From contig CAJTAL010000012.1 in the NCBI GenBank assembly GCA_910574285.1, forward strand, positions 50,503 to 114,502: a stretch of 64,000 nt of DNA. The letters are read 5' to 3'. Positions 35,834 to 44,642 of the stretch are shown here, one piece after another. The position numbers and the translations under genes are program-made. Positions within the stretch are counted from its first letter, which is position 1. Each line of letters starts with the position of its first letter. The stretch comes from Lachnospiraceae bacterium. GTDB lineage: Bacteria > Bacillota > Clostridia > Lachnospirales > Lachnospiraceae. Under the pieces are notes generated by a model. It was not told the DNA's origin, ran no database searches, and saw only the letters and a program-made list of their open reading frames with translations.

Positions 35834-36796
35834 CTAAAATATAATATTTTCCATAACATTCAGGATCATGTTCTTTGCTTTCTCATGCAAGTATGATTCG
35901 TTTAATTTACTTTTATTGTACTTAAGATAAGTATCCTGTGTATATTGTATAAGAATGTTCGTAAAATACTGCTCCCAACTAAAATATGTCTGGCTTTCTA
36001 TAAAATCCTCAGGATGTTCCAATATATCCTGGATCGTATTCCCATCAATCAAGCCTGATTTTAATATCATCCATTCAAAAGATTCAGGCAGATAACATTT
36101 AGTCTTCGGATGAATCTTCATATATTGAGACAATTCGTTCATTTCAGGACCGGCAGACGCCCCGTCCGCAATCACCAGTATGTTCTCTTTTTCAGATTCT
36201 TTTAATTTATCCTTTATCTTAGATTTTCCGCCTGCAGTTTTACATGATATGCCCTTCCCTTCACATATATCACGGAAAAAATAATATCCAGAATTAGAGT
36301 CTTCCACTATGCATTCGTCCGGTCTGACTTCTTCCAAAAGGGTTTCCCCACTATATATATGATAAAATTCATTATATATCTTCTTCATATCATGATATCT
36401 TCCTGATGTGTGAATACCATATATTTCTTCTACGGAATATGGAAGATTGGGCAGATCCTCTCTTGTAATAATCGCGAAATAATTATCAGAATTCCTTGCC
36501 AGTCTTGCAAATTCTGTTGTCTTAAGGAAAAGATTATCTTCATCCAGAAAAATAATACAATCATGCAATGTCGGCAAAACTATCTTCCAGTCAAGTTCAT
36601 CTAAAGTACGGCATTTCTTCTCGCATTGCACATCTACCCCGGAACTGTCTCCCTGCCTTGCGGCAAGAGCTATCATCGTGTACAACGTCGTTTTTCCGGT
36701 TGCACTGTCTCCCCGGATAATTGTAATATTTCTCCTTATATCAAATTCATAACGAAGCCTTTTGTTTTGTACTATAATATGATATTGACCTCTCAT
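35834..36796 (-). CDS. P-loop ATPase with possible TOPRIM-like C-terminal part
   Basis: 320 residues. Walker A is IIRGDSATGKTTLYTM near residue 30; Walker B is HDCIIFLDEDN. After about residue 150, ECIVEDSNSGYYFFRDIC and ENILVIADGASAGPEMNEL resemble the Glu motif and the acidic motif of TOPRIM domains in OLD-type nucleases, though the second acidic motif is DGA and not DxD. Close relatives in Lachnospiraceae are often mislabelled as translation initiation factor 2. It follows the DUF4869 gene with a 3-bp gap. A role in a two-gene defence or stress module is possible but unproven; the TOPRIM reading is tentative. Confidence 0.7.
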   Translation of the reverse strand: MRGQYHIIVQNKRLRYEFDIRRNITIIRGDSATGKTTLYTMIALAARQGDSSGVDVQCEKKCRTLDELDWKIVLPTLHDCIIFLDEDNLFLKTTEFARLARNSDNYFAIITREDLPNLPYSVEEIYGIHTSGRYHDMKKIYNEFYHIYSGETLLEEVRPDECIVEDSNSGYYFFRDICEGKGISCKTAGGKSKIKDKLKESEKENILVIADGASAGPEMNELSQYMKIHPKTKCYLPESFEWMILKSGLIDGNTIQDILEHPEDFIESQTYFSWEQYFTNILIQYTQDTYLKYNKSKLNESYLHEKAKNMILNVMENIIF

Positions 36797-36799
36797 CCG

Positions 36800-37249
36800 T
36801 CACCGCTCCTTTATAGCAAGCGCTTCGTCCAGATATTCTCTGTATCCGTGGACTATCTTGCCCGTATTAAGTATCAATGCGTCAAACTCGCCTGCAGAAC
36901 TAAAATCCAGTACATGATGCAGATTAATGGTCAGATCCTTCCTCCTCCCGATTTCTACAATCCACTTCGCACAATTATCTCCGCAGGACGATGCATTAAA
37001 GACTTTCTCTGATTCATCAAAAGCCATCAATATCAAGGTCTTTACTCCGCCCGAGATTTCCTTTGTGGAAATCGGTCCCAACACCGGACTTACAATCAAA
37101 TGCGCACTTATTACTTCTGACTTATCAATATCTTTTATCATTTCCACAGACAACGGATCGGTTATCCATTCATCTTCATACTGATTATCAAAATAAGTTG
37201 GTGGATGATATATAGAATTTTCAATATCACCAAAAACAATTTTCAGCAT
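36800..37249 (-). CDS. DUF4869 domain protein
   Basis: 149 residues. The family start MLKIVFGDIENSIYHPPTYF is clear, followed by SVEMIKDIDKSEVISAHLIV, SPVLGPISTKEISGGVKTLI and a C-terminal half with KWIVEIGRRKDLTINLHHVLDF. No signal peptide or membrane segment; presumably cytoplasmic. Start at 37249 after AGGGAGGATAT; an upstream in-frame extension has no family counterpart. Coupled to the ATPase downstream, and the two often travel together in gut Clostridia as I recall. No catalytic motif is recognised. Confidence 0.85.
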   Translation of the reverse strand: MLKIVFGDIENSIYHPPTYFDNQYEDEWITDPLSVEMIKDIDKSEVISAHLIVSPVLGPISTKEISGGVKTLILMAFDESEKVFNASSCGDNCAKWIVEIGRRKDLTINLHHVLDFSSAGEFDALILNTGKIVHGYREYLDEALAIKER

Positions 37250-37458
37250 ATATCCTCCCTGTTTATTAATTCTAAAGACTGTAAACAAATCTATTATCTA
37301 ACCTTTGACAGATTAGCACGTCTTTTGTCAATACTGCTTTTCATTCCTGCCCGTCTTAGTCTCATACTCCAAAACCTTTTCGCTCATTATAGATTTTACT
37401 TTTTTGTTGATTGAATCTTTTGTTTTGTTATATGCTCTTGTTTCTTATGCTCTTGTTT

Positions 37459-38060
37459 TTATGGTAACAATTCTATCATAAGTTTTTTTCGATATGATTC
37501 ATCTTCCGATACTCTTTTCAAGTCCTCCAACCGATTATTGGCTATAAGAATTTTTATAAGTGAGAATGCATTATCTTCTCCCTGAGCAATGCCCTGGGTC
37601 ATGCCCTGAGCAATACCTTGAGTCATGCCCTGAGCAATGCCTTTTTTAATCCCTCTATTTTCAATCTTGTCAAGAACTTCACACATGTTTATGTCTCCTT
37701 CTTCCATATCTGGACTATAAACATCCTCAAAACGGTTATCTTTCGTCATTACAGCCATCAACCCCGATACGCCGCTCCATCATAAGAGAACAGCCGCAGC
37801 GGCATATCGTAATCTACCTCTGTCTGGTTCTCTAAGCCGTACAGAGCAATCCGCACCAGCCCTTTACGCCAGTATTTTGCTACATCACGTTCTTGTGCAT
37901 GTAATTTTCCATCCGCTTTATAACTGGAATTCGGGCTCTCTTCTTCCAATTCGTCCTCTCTTATATGTTGTTTGCCGTCAAAAAGCAATACATTAATGAT
38001 ATCTGCAAACACATCATTGTAAGCTTCCAGCGTCTTTTCCGCAATGTCTTTCTCTGCCAT
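37459..38060 (-). pseudogene. Internally deleted Rpn-family (PD-(D/E)XK nuclease/transposase) gene
   Basis: The N-terminal 100 residues (37758-38060) match Rpn/PDDEXK-family transposase starts: MAEKDIAEKTLEAYNDVFAD, SYKADGKLHAQERDVAKYWR and ENQTEVDYDMPLRLFSYDGA. A stop comes just after AAYRG, where the catalytic core should continue. A C-terminal part (37459-37761) follows in another frame: SPDMEEGDINMCEVLDKIEN, then three GIAQGMTQ repeats and a helical end. About 100 codons of the nuclease core are missing, so the gene is inactive. The start has AGGAAGGA upstream. It sits between the ATPase operon and the module 3 core site and may mark an old rearrangement point. Confidence 0.8.
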
Positions 38061-38250
38061 AGCACCGTTCCTTCCTGCTATTATCCACTAATTCCGCTCC
38101 TTCTTTCTTAAATTTATTATACTCAAAACATCTATCCTTTACAAGTTGTTCTTTTGGACTTAAAAACCTTTTTATCATGGTTTGCATCATGATCAGAGCA
38201 TCTTTAACCGTAAAAGAATCTCTTTTACCGGACATCCGTAACTTTGCCAT
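38014..38250 (-). CDS. Small hypothetical protein abutting the module 3 core site
   Basis: 78 codons beginning MAKLRMSGKRDSFTVKDALI and basic throughout. No RBS precedes the ATG, which lies only three bases from the TTTTAATATAAAA core of module 3, and its end overlaps the start of the Rpn fragment by 47 bp. It may be the truncated remains of a longer gene cut when module 3 arrived. Weak support for coding. Confidence 0.3.
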   Translation of the reverse strand: MAKLRMSGKRDSFTVKDALIMMQTMIKRFLSPKEQLVKDRCFEYNKFKKEGAELVDNSRKERCYGRERHCGKDAGSLQ

Positions 38251-38252
38251 AT

Positions 38253-38265
38253 TTTTAATATAAAA
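38253..38265. repeat. Putative recombination core site, module 3
   Basis: TTTTAATATAAAA: the same 5-bp arms as at 16403 and 18563 with a changed 3-base centre. Homology with modules 1 and 2 starts here and runs into the LCP gene. No consensus promoter is upstream. Confidence 0.5.
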
Positions 38266-38303
38266 GTAAACAACATGTCCTAAGAAATGATGTGGAGGAA
38301 TTT

Positions 38304-39542
38304 ATGAAGAAAAAGAAACATTTTTCCCATAAGGAAAAAAATTCCCAGAATTTTGTCGGGACACAGGGATCGTTTGATGATCTGGATTCCGGGTATATTA
38401 CAGAAATCCTGTATGAAGATGATTTTGAAGACAGGCCTCTTAAGCAGGGCAGACATTCAAGAAATCCTTCGAAAAGCTCGAGAAGATCAAAAGGCATCTT
38501 AGACCGATTCCTATCAATGAAAAAATGGAAGAAGGTTGTGTTATGTGTGGTGACGGCTCTGGTAGTCGTAGTTACAGGAGTGACGGGAAGCTTCTTCTAT
38601 TTACGCGCCCAGGGGGAGAAAAATTTAAAGACAAGGGTTACTGCAAACAGTGAATCAGAAGATGATGATGTTGGTTTATTCGTTACTTATAACGGTAAAA
38701 AGTATCAGTATAATGAAGATGTTATTAATTTCCTGTGCCTTGGAATAGATAAGGAAACCCCAATTGAATCAAGGCGGGAAGCAGAAAATCTGGCGAACGG
38801 CAGCGCTGGTCTGGCAGATGCGATTATTTTGGTCAGCATCAATGTGGAAAGTGGGAAAATCCGGTTCCTGGCAATTCCCAGAGATACTGTTACAACAGTT
38901 AAGGTAGTTGGTGAAGGCGGAAAATTCATTGAAGAAGTACGACAACAAATTACTCTGCAGCATGCATATGGACAGAATGCTACACAAGCTTGTGAATTGA
39001 TGATAGAAGCTGTATCAAAACTTCTTTATCAAATTCCGATACAAAGATACTGCTCCATTAACCTTGCCGCAATTCCCATCCTGAACGATGCAATCGGCGG
39101 TGTAGATGTTCAAGTCTTAGAGGATGTGACAGGTGGTGCCAGAACTTATCATGCCGGTGAGACTGTACATCTGGAAGGTGATATGGCAAGAGAATATATC
39201 CAGGCTAGGGATTGTAGCGTTGACGGAAGCAGTATAGGACGTTTAAACCGGCAGAAACAATATATCACAAATTATTTTGCAAAGGCTAAAGAAGTAATAA
39301 AAAGCGATGTTTCTCTTCCTCTTACCGTATTTAACAGTCTGCAGGAAGATATGTGTACAAACATTACACCTGAAGATATCGCTTATCTGGTACCAAAGGT
39401 ATTGGGAATGTCCTTGAATGCAGAAGACATGACAACAATTCCTGGAGAGGCAATGATGCAGAATGAGCATTTGGAGTATATCCCAAATGTAGATCAGTTG
39501 AAAGAAACCTTAATCAACTATTTTTATAAAGAAATTCCGTAA
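38304..39542 (+). CDS. Module 3 LytR-CpsA-Psr (LCP) family protein
   Basis: 412 residues, paralog of the proteins at 15117 and 18614. A basic tail slightly shortened (SSRRSKGILDRFLSMKKWKK, lacking the RLKRS run), a membrane segment near 78-100, and an LCP domain with NFLCLGIDKETPIESRREAE, FLAIPRDTVTTVKVVGEGGK and GRLNRQKQYIT. Closer to module 1 than to module 2 in the extracellular part (for example VTGGARTYHAGETVHLEG). The ATG follows GGAGGAATTT. No promoter of the module 1 type is present upstream, so expression is uncertain. It uses more AT-rich codons than module 2. Confidence 0.9.
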   Translation: MKKKKHFSHKEKNSQNFVGTQGSFDDLDSGYITEILYEDDFEDRPLKQGRHSRNPSKSSRRSKGILDRFLSMKKWKKVVLCVVTALVVVVTGVTGSFFYLRAQGEKNLKTRVTANSESEDDDVGLFVTYNGKKYQYNEDVINFLCLGIDKETPIESRREAENLANGSAGLADAIILVSINVESGKIRFLAIPRDTVTTVKVVGEGGKFIEEVRQQITLQHAYGQNATQACELMIEAVSKLLYQIPIQRYCSINLAAIPILNDAIGGVDVQVLEDVTGGARTYHAGETVHLEGDMAREYIQARDCSVDGSSIGRLNRQKQYITNYFAKAKEVIKSDVSLPLTVFNSLQEDMCTNITPEDIAYLVPKVLGMSLNAEDMTTIPGEAMMQNEHLEYIPNVDQLKETLINYFYKEIP

Positions 39543-39605
39543 GAATTTTGAGTCACATTATACATAATTATACATCAGGAAGGAAAGGAGTTCAAAGAGA
39601 TACTC

Positions 39606-40430
39606 ATGCGAAAGCAGACTGCATTTGAAGAAACAAGAAGAAACAAACATAAGAAGGGAATGGCAAAAAGCCAAATCGTCATTATTATAGTGGCAATTAT
39701 CCTATTGGTTGGAGCTGGAGGTGGAATTGGCTTTTATCTATATAGTTCGGGTCAAAAAACAGAAGTAGCCAAGGAGAATACAAAAGAAGCCGACCCGGAT
39801 AAGATACAAAATCAATATGATAAGTTAAAAAGCACAGTTGCAGTAGACGCAGATGATCCAATGCTCCGAAAAGTAGACTTTGCGGCGGCACAGGCTGAAA
39901 ATTCGGATATCTATGCATGGATTTGGATTCCAGGAACGAATGTGGATTATCCAATTTTGAGAAGTGAAACCGAGGAAGACGCTTATTATCTGAATCACAC
40001 CATTGATCGGTCAGAAGGACTTCCGGGAACTATTTATGTAGAGAAATACAATGCAAAAGATTTTTCGGATCCGGTAACCGTAGTGTACGGACATAATATG
40101 AAAAACGGCAGCATGTTTGCAGATCTTCATAAATATGAAGACCAGGAATTTTTTAACAATAACCCATATATATACATTTATCTGCCAGATCAAACATTAA
40201 AATATCGTGTATTTGCGGCAGTAACATTTGATGATCGATACTTGTTGGGAAATTATAATTTTACTTATCCAGAAGATTTCCAAAAATATTTGGATGAACT
40301 AAAAAGTTCAATGGACGGTCACGTAAATGCAGAGGTAAATGTAACACAAGAAACCGGAATTCTTACACTTTCCACCTGTATAGGAGATTCTCCGAGTCAG
40401 CGGTGGATGGTGAATGCGACAAAAGAATAA
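39606..40430 (+). CDS. Module 3 class B sortase
   Basis: 274 residues. MRKQTAFEETRRNKHKKGMA, a membrane segment IVIIIVAIILLVGAGGGIGF, the catalytic His in VVYGHNMKNGSM, Cys in TLSTCIGD and Arg in SQRWMVNATKE. The three sortases differ mainly in the juxtamembrane linker and a few loop positions, while the active-site regions are the same, so all three should accept the same SPKTG motif. It lies 63 bp after the LCP gene, with GGAAAGGAG upstream. Confidence 0.92.
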   Translation: MRKQTAFEETRRNKHKKGMAKSQIVIIIVAIILLVGAGGGIGFYLYSSGQKTEVAKENTKEADPDKIQNQYDKLKSTVAVDADDPMLRKVDFAAAQAENSDIYAWIWIPGTNVDYPILRSETEEDAYYLNHTIDRSEGLPGTIYVEKYNAKDFSDPVTVVYGHNMKNGSMFADLHKYEDQEFFNNNPYIYIYLPDQTLKYRVFAAVTFDDRYLLGNYNFTYPEDFQKYLDELKSSMDGHVNAEVNVTQETGILTLSTCIGDSPSQRWMVNATKE

Positions 40431-40450
40431 GTTTGTCTAAAATTAATGAT

Positions 40451-40473
40451 ATTAAAGCAAATAAAGCTTTAAT
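40451..40473 (+). promoter_or_regulatory. Conserved stem-loop before the module 3 secreted-protein gene
   Basis: ATTAAAGC-n7-GCTTTAAT, identical in its arms to the module 1 stem at 14207-14229, followed by ATATATAATCACACAAAG. Confidence 0.5.
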
Positions 40474-40518
40474 ATATAATCACACAAAGTAACAGAAAAA
40501 GGAAGGAGTAAACAAACA

Positions 40519-41313
40519 ATGAAAATGAAAAAAATAGTAGCTTTAGTAACAGCGTCTGCCCTTTGCTTAGGCATGAGCATGACTGTATTTGCAGACAACA
40601 GCCCGAATGAAGGTCTTGCCAGACCAACTGGAAGCGGATATGTAGATAATGGATCACAGGATCCTGCAAACGAAGGTCGTTATCTTTATGTAAATAATCT
40701 GCAGGATGCAAAAGATGATATTGCAGATCAGGTAAAGAAAGACAATCCGAATTGGACTGACGAAGCTGTACAGAAGGAAGCTGACAAACGTTATGATGCA
40801 GTTAAGGATGTATTTACGGATGATACAAAAGCTTCTGAAAAAGCTTCTGAACTTCTTGGACGTAAAGTAGATGGTGTTGTAGTAAGCGCTGGCGACTTCA
40901 AACTTTATCGTGCAGATGGTACCGTAATCAATCCTACAGATGTAGATTGGCCAAAGAACGGAATTGACCGTGCAATTCCAATTGCTGAGCTTGGCGATGG
41001 ATACAAACAGGTAGAAGTTGGCGATAAGATCGCTGTATTGCACTATAACACTGCTAAGAATACATGGGAAGTACAGGAAGTAACAGTAGTTGGCAACCCT
41101 AACGGTCAGGGATATGTAACAGTACATTTCGATAGCCTGTCACCAGTTGCTTTTCTTAAGGTAATGTCTAATGGTCAGCAAATTAAAGTTGATGCAAATG
41201 GCAACCCAATTAAGGACAAAGACAGAAATGTTCAGGTAGTTAATAAAACTACTACCACTAAGACAACTCAAACAGTTGCTACTGGAAGATCTCCAAAGAC
41301 AGGTGAATTCTAA
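40519..41313 (+). CDS. Module 3 secreted protein ending in SPKTGEF (putative sortase substrate)
   Basis: 264 residues, the shortest of the three. Signal peptide MKMKKIVALVTASALCLGMS with cleavage near VFA/D. The centre (residues 26-155) is distinct, with DAKDDIADQVKKDNPNWTDE and KASELLGRKVDGVVVSAGDF; the segment V-VxxAGD before the conserved half also occurs in the others. The C-terminal domain has GDKIAVLHYNTAKNTWEVQE, YVTVHFDSLSPVAFLKVMSN and DANGNPIKDKDRNVQVVN, then a Thr-rich linker and ATGRSPKTGEF as the last residues. No membrane anchor follows in any frame. Probably exported and joined to the envelope by the module's sortase, or released. Confidence 0.85.
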   Translation: MKMKKIVALVTASALCLGMSMTVFADNSPNEGLARPTGSGYVDNGSQDPANEGRYLYVNNLQDAKDDIADQVKKDNPNWTDEAVQKEADKRYDAVKDVFTDDTKASEKASELLGRKVDGVVVSAGDFKLYRADGTVINPTDVDWPKNGIDRAIPIAELGDGYKQVEVGDKIAVLHYNTAKNTWEVQEVTVVGNPNGQGYVTVHFDSLSPVAFLKVMSNGQQIKVDANGNPIKDKDRNVQVVNKTTTTKTTQTVATGRSPKTGEF

Positions 41314-41435
41314 GAATACCTGTAGACGGATAAAATGGTAGTCTATAATCAAGTAATATGATTCGGCAGGGAAGCTTAACCCCTGCTTTACCAAAAAAAT
41401 AAGCAATGTGGCATAACTGTTATTATGTGTGATAG

Positions 41436-41470
41436 AAAAAGAGCTATTCTGCTTGCAGAATGGCTCTTTT
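41436..41470 (+). terminator. Terminator of module 3
   Basis: AAAAAGAGCTATTCTGC-TT-GCAGAATGGCTCTTTT. A long stem with an A-tract and T-tract; also positioned to end fbp on the other strand. Near-identical to the module 1 terminator. Confidence 0.88.
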
Positions 41471-41505
41471 CATATTCATGCTTTATATTGATATTGATAT
41501 TGCAC

Positions 41506-43458
41506 TTATACCTTCTCTGCAATCTGTCCGCTTCTATAAGCCTCCAACAGCACTTCCAGATCTTTGATTTGTTCTCTCAGATCGCGTCCGATATCTGTAT
41601 CCCCTACCATCTTCCGTTCCAACACCCGGTTCACAATGATACTGTCCGAATGTATATCACTCTCCTTCTCTATCGCAGCCTCCGTAGACTCGAAGGGTTC
41701 ATGGGCAACCAGAATAAGTCCGTATGAATTAGAGATCAGCGTATAACCCGCGATTCCGGTTTCTTTCTGATATGCCTTGGAGAATCCGCCGTCGATAACC
41801 ATAACCTTACCGTTACACTTGATTGGGTTCTCTCCGTTCTTGCTCTTCACAGGGACATGCCCGTTGATAATATGCGTCCCTTCTGCGGGCAGGCCGAACT
41901 CTTCAAGGATCACATTGACGATATCCTCCTCTTCCAATAAACTGTAATACGGATTCTTCTTCTCCTTGTGCGTCTCCTTCTCTGCCAGGAAATACCGCTC
42001 GAACGTCGCCATCTTATCCTTGCCGAACAGCGGAGAGCCTTCACTGAGCCAGATATACCACATCATATCTCTGCCTCTCTCCCGCTCCTTCGCATCCAGG
42101 GCATGGAATCCCTTCCTTACATAGCTCTCCAGGATCTCATACAGCCCTTTCCCTTTATAAGACTGCCCATAGATCTGCACGACCTTAAGGCTTCCGTCCT
42201 CATTCAGCGGTACGCAGCCGTGATACAGCAGGTTATTGTTATAAACCTTATAGAGCGCCCCTTTATTCAGCAGGAACCTCATATGGCGCTGCAGCTTTTC
42301 ACAGTTCAGGAACGCCTGCTCCAGCCGTTCCATGATATCTTCTTCTTCCTTCGTCAATGCATAAGGATCCTTCGGATCGACCGTCGGGAAACTCTTATCC
42401 AACATCTCATAGGTCTTTCCGCCAATCTCGATCGTTCCCTTCTCATAGTCGATATGATGCAGCAGATTCCTATCCCCCATCTTGAATTCTGGATTCTTCT
42501 TGATAATCTGCCCTTCAACCTTAAACTGGATAACCGAGATCGCCTTATGCATCTTGATATCGATCAGCATCTCGTTATTACCATGACCGGAATCACCCTT
42601 TAACTGGAAACAACTGCAAGGATCATCCTTATAGGTATTCAAGGCAAATGTCGCCAACGGAAGCAGATTAATTCCATATCCGTCTTCCAGGATATCCAGA
42701 TTCCCATATCTCGCGCAGATACGGATGACATTGGCTATACAGCCCCTCTGTCCTGCCGCCGCCCCCATCCACAATACATCATGGTTGCCCCACTGGATAT
42801 CGACCGAATGATGGTCGATCAGCTTATCCATGATTACATGAGGACCCGGTCCCCTGTCATAGATATCTCCCACGATATGCAGATGGTCTACCGTCAGTCT
42901 CTGAATCAGCTCGCTCAAAGCAATGATGAACTCCTCCGCCCTGCCGATCCGAATGATCGTATTCACGATCGCATTATAATAAGATCCCTTATCTGTGATA
43001 TCCGCCTTCTCTGTAATCAATTCCTCGATCACATATGCAAAATCTGCAGGTAACGATTTTCTTACTTTAGATCTGGTATACTTGCTTGCCGCCCGCTTAC
43101 TGATCTCTATCAGCCGGTACAGCGTGATTTTATACCAATCCTCCATGTTATCTTCTTCCCGCTTAATCCGGTCCATCTTTTCCTTCGGATAATAGATAAG
43201 AGTAGCAAGAGCCTGTTTGGTCCTGCTACTCATAGTATTACCGAAGACATCGTCGACTTTACGGCGCACTGCTCCCGAACCGTTCTTCAGCACATGAGAA
43301 AATGCCTCATATTCCCCGTGGATATCCGTCAGGAAATGCTCCGTGCCTTTCGGCAGATTCAGAATCGCCTGGAGATTGATGATCTCCGTCGACGCCTTTG
43401 CGATGGTCGGATAAAGTTCAGAAAGTCTCTCCAGGTAACGTACTTCCAATTCTTTCAT
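41506..43458 (-). CDS. fbp: Fructose-1,6-bisphosphatase class III
   Basis: 650 residues, the usual length for the Firmicutes class III enzyme of gluconeogenesis. Metallophosphoesterase signatures are VGDIYDRGPGPHVIMDKLID, IQWGNHDVLWMGAAAGQ and IINGHVPVKSKNGENP, with the N-terminal LSELYPTIAKASTEIINLQA typical of the family. Cytoplasmic. Single gene, RBS GGAGG-like before ATG at 43458. It forms the right border of the accessory region, back to back with module 3. Confidence 0.96.
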   Translation of the reverse strand: MKELEVRYLERLSELYPTIAKASTEIINLQAILNLPKGTEHFLTDIHGEYEAFSHVLKNGSGAVRRKVDDVFGNTMSSRTKQALATLIYYPKEKMDRIKREEDNMEDWYKITLYRLIEISKRAASKYTRSKVRKSLPADFAYVIEELITEKADITDKGSYYNAIVNTIIRIGRAEEFIIALSELIQRLTVDHLHIVGDIYDRGPGPHVIMDKLIDHHSVDIQWGNHDVLWMGAAAGQRGCIANVIRICARYGNLDILEDGYGINLLPLATFALNTYKDDPCSCFQLKGDSGHGNNEMLIDIKMHKAISVIQFKVEGQIIKKNPEFKMGDRNLLHHIDYEKGTIEIGGKTYEMLDKSFPTVDPKDPYALTKEEEDIMERLEQAFLNCEKLQRHMRFLLNKGALYKVYNNNLLYHGCVPLNEDGSLKVVQIYGQSYKGKGLYEILESYVRKGFHALDAKERERGRDMMWYIWLSEGSPLFGKDKMATFERYFLAEKETHKEKKNPYYSLLEEEDIVNVILEEFGLPAEGTHIINGHVPVKSKNGENPIKCNGKVMVIDGGFSKAYQKETGIAGYTLISNSYGLILVAHEPFESTEAAIEKESDIHSDSIIVNRVLERKMVGDTDIGRDLREQIKDLEVLLEAYRSGQIAEKV

Positions 43459-43649
43459 AATCTTTTCCTCCCATGTATATCTTCTGTCTTTTATAATCTT
43501 TTTCTTCTTAAGAATCTCTGTCTTCTTAGAATCTTTTTCTTCTTAAACTCTTTCCATCTGTGCGGTTGCAAATCCATTTCCAATGTACAGGAAGGGCATC
43601 TTATAACTTCCGTCCCTTAAACAACATTCCAACCGCAGCATTCCGGTCT

Positions 43650-44408
43650 TTACAGACGGATCACATCCGACATGTCATAGGCGCCTGCCGGTCTGCCCGC
43701 CAGGAATTTTGCCGCCTCTACCGCTCCTTTGCCGAACACAGCCTTGGAATAAGCCGTATGCTTAAACTCGATCACTTCATCCGCGCCTGCGAAGATGACC
43801 TCGTGCTCCCCTACGATAGTTCCTCCCCGGACTGCCGAGATCCCCATCTCTTTCTTCTCTCTCTTCTTACGCACCTGACTGCGGTCATAAACGTACTCGT
43901 AAGCATTTTCCATCGATTCATTGATGGAATCAGCCAGCGCAAGCGCCGTACCGCTCGGTGCGTCTACCTTCTGATTATGATGCCGCTCTACCAGCTCGAT
44001 ATCGAACCCGGCAGGCGCAAGCACCTGCGCGGCATCCTTAAGAAGCTTCATCAAAAGATTAATTCCCAGAGACATATTGGCGGACTTAAGAACCGCCGTC
44101 TTTTTTGCCGTCTCCTTTACTTTCTCAAGCTGCGCTTCCGACAATCCGGTCGTACACAGCACTACGGGAAGCTGTTTATCCCCGCAGTAATCAAGCAGCG
44201 CATCCACCGCCCCTGCATTCGAGAAATCTATGACGACATCCGCCTCTACATTACACTCATCTATACTCTGAAACACCGGGTAATCATTCCTGATCCCCGT
44301 ATAGGTGTCAATTCCCGCTACTAATTCTATCCCCTCATCGGCTTTGATAAGACCTGTGATTACCTGCCCCATCTTGCCGTTACATCCATGCATGACCGCA
44401 CGTACCAT
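43650..44408 (-). CDS. dapB: 4-hydroxy-tetrahydrodipicolinate reductase
   Basis: 252 residues. N-terminal Rossmann motif MVRAVMHGCNGKMGQVI, FSNAGAVDALLDYCGDKQLP, LKSANMSLGINLLMKLLKDA, catalytic-site ELVERHHNQKVDAPSGTALA and C-terminal GVR-like GRPAGAYDMSDVI. It reduces the DapA product in the lysine/diaminopimelate pathway using NAD(P)H. The start is the ATG at 44408 after GAAGGAGGAC; a longer reading passes through a repeated intergenic segment. It lies 234 bp downstream of dapA, with tandem duplications in the gap. Confidence 0.95.
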   Translation of the reverse strand: MVRAVMHGCNGKMGQVITGLIKADEGIELVAGIDTYTGIRNDYPVFQSIDECNVEADVVIDFSNAGAVDALLDYCGDKQLPVVLCTTGLSEAQLEKVKETAKKTAVLKSANMSLGINLLMKLLKDAAQVLAPAGFDIELVERHHNQKVDAPSGTALALADSINESMENAYEYVYDRSQVRKKREKKEMGISAVRGGTIVGEHEVIFAGADEVIEFKHTAYSKAVFGKGAVEAAKFLAGRPAGAYDMSDVIRL

Positions 44409-44428
44409 CTTTTGTCCTCCTTCTCCCG

Positions 44429-44634
44429 GTGTACTGTCTACATCCCGCTTTCCCTGCTGCTCCATTAAGGCTATAATATCATCGCCCGGATCGGCGTGTA
44501 CTGTCTACATCCTGCTTTCCCTGCTGCCCGATCATCTTCTTACAAAGCATTCCTGCATATCGGAAGAATCTCTGCACTCCATAGCACATTTCGTCATCTT
44601 CTTACAAAGCATTCCTGCATATCGGAAGAATCTC
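44429..44634. repeat. Two pairs of direct repeats in the dapA-dapB gap
   Basis: A 32-bp unit starting GTGTACTGTCTACATCC occurs at 44429-44460 and 44496-44527 with one difference. A 41-bp unit starting TCATCTTCTTACAAAGC occurs at 44532-44572 and 44594-44634. Seen directly; likely local duplications of a structured spacer. Confidence 0.8.
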
Positions 44635-44642
44635 CGCCGGAT

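Noticed and set aside
36927..37184. Plus-strand frame opposite the DUF4869 gene
   Set aside because: Antisense shadow without RBS; the DUF4869 frame has a family match and a strong RBS.
41506..43458. Sortase regions read as a pilus locus
   Set aside because: No pilin-type proteins with CNA/SpaA domains or pilin motifs; sortases are class B, not class C.
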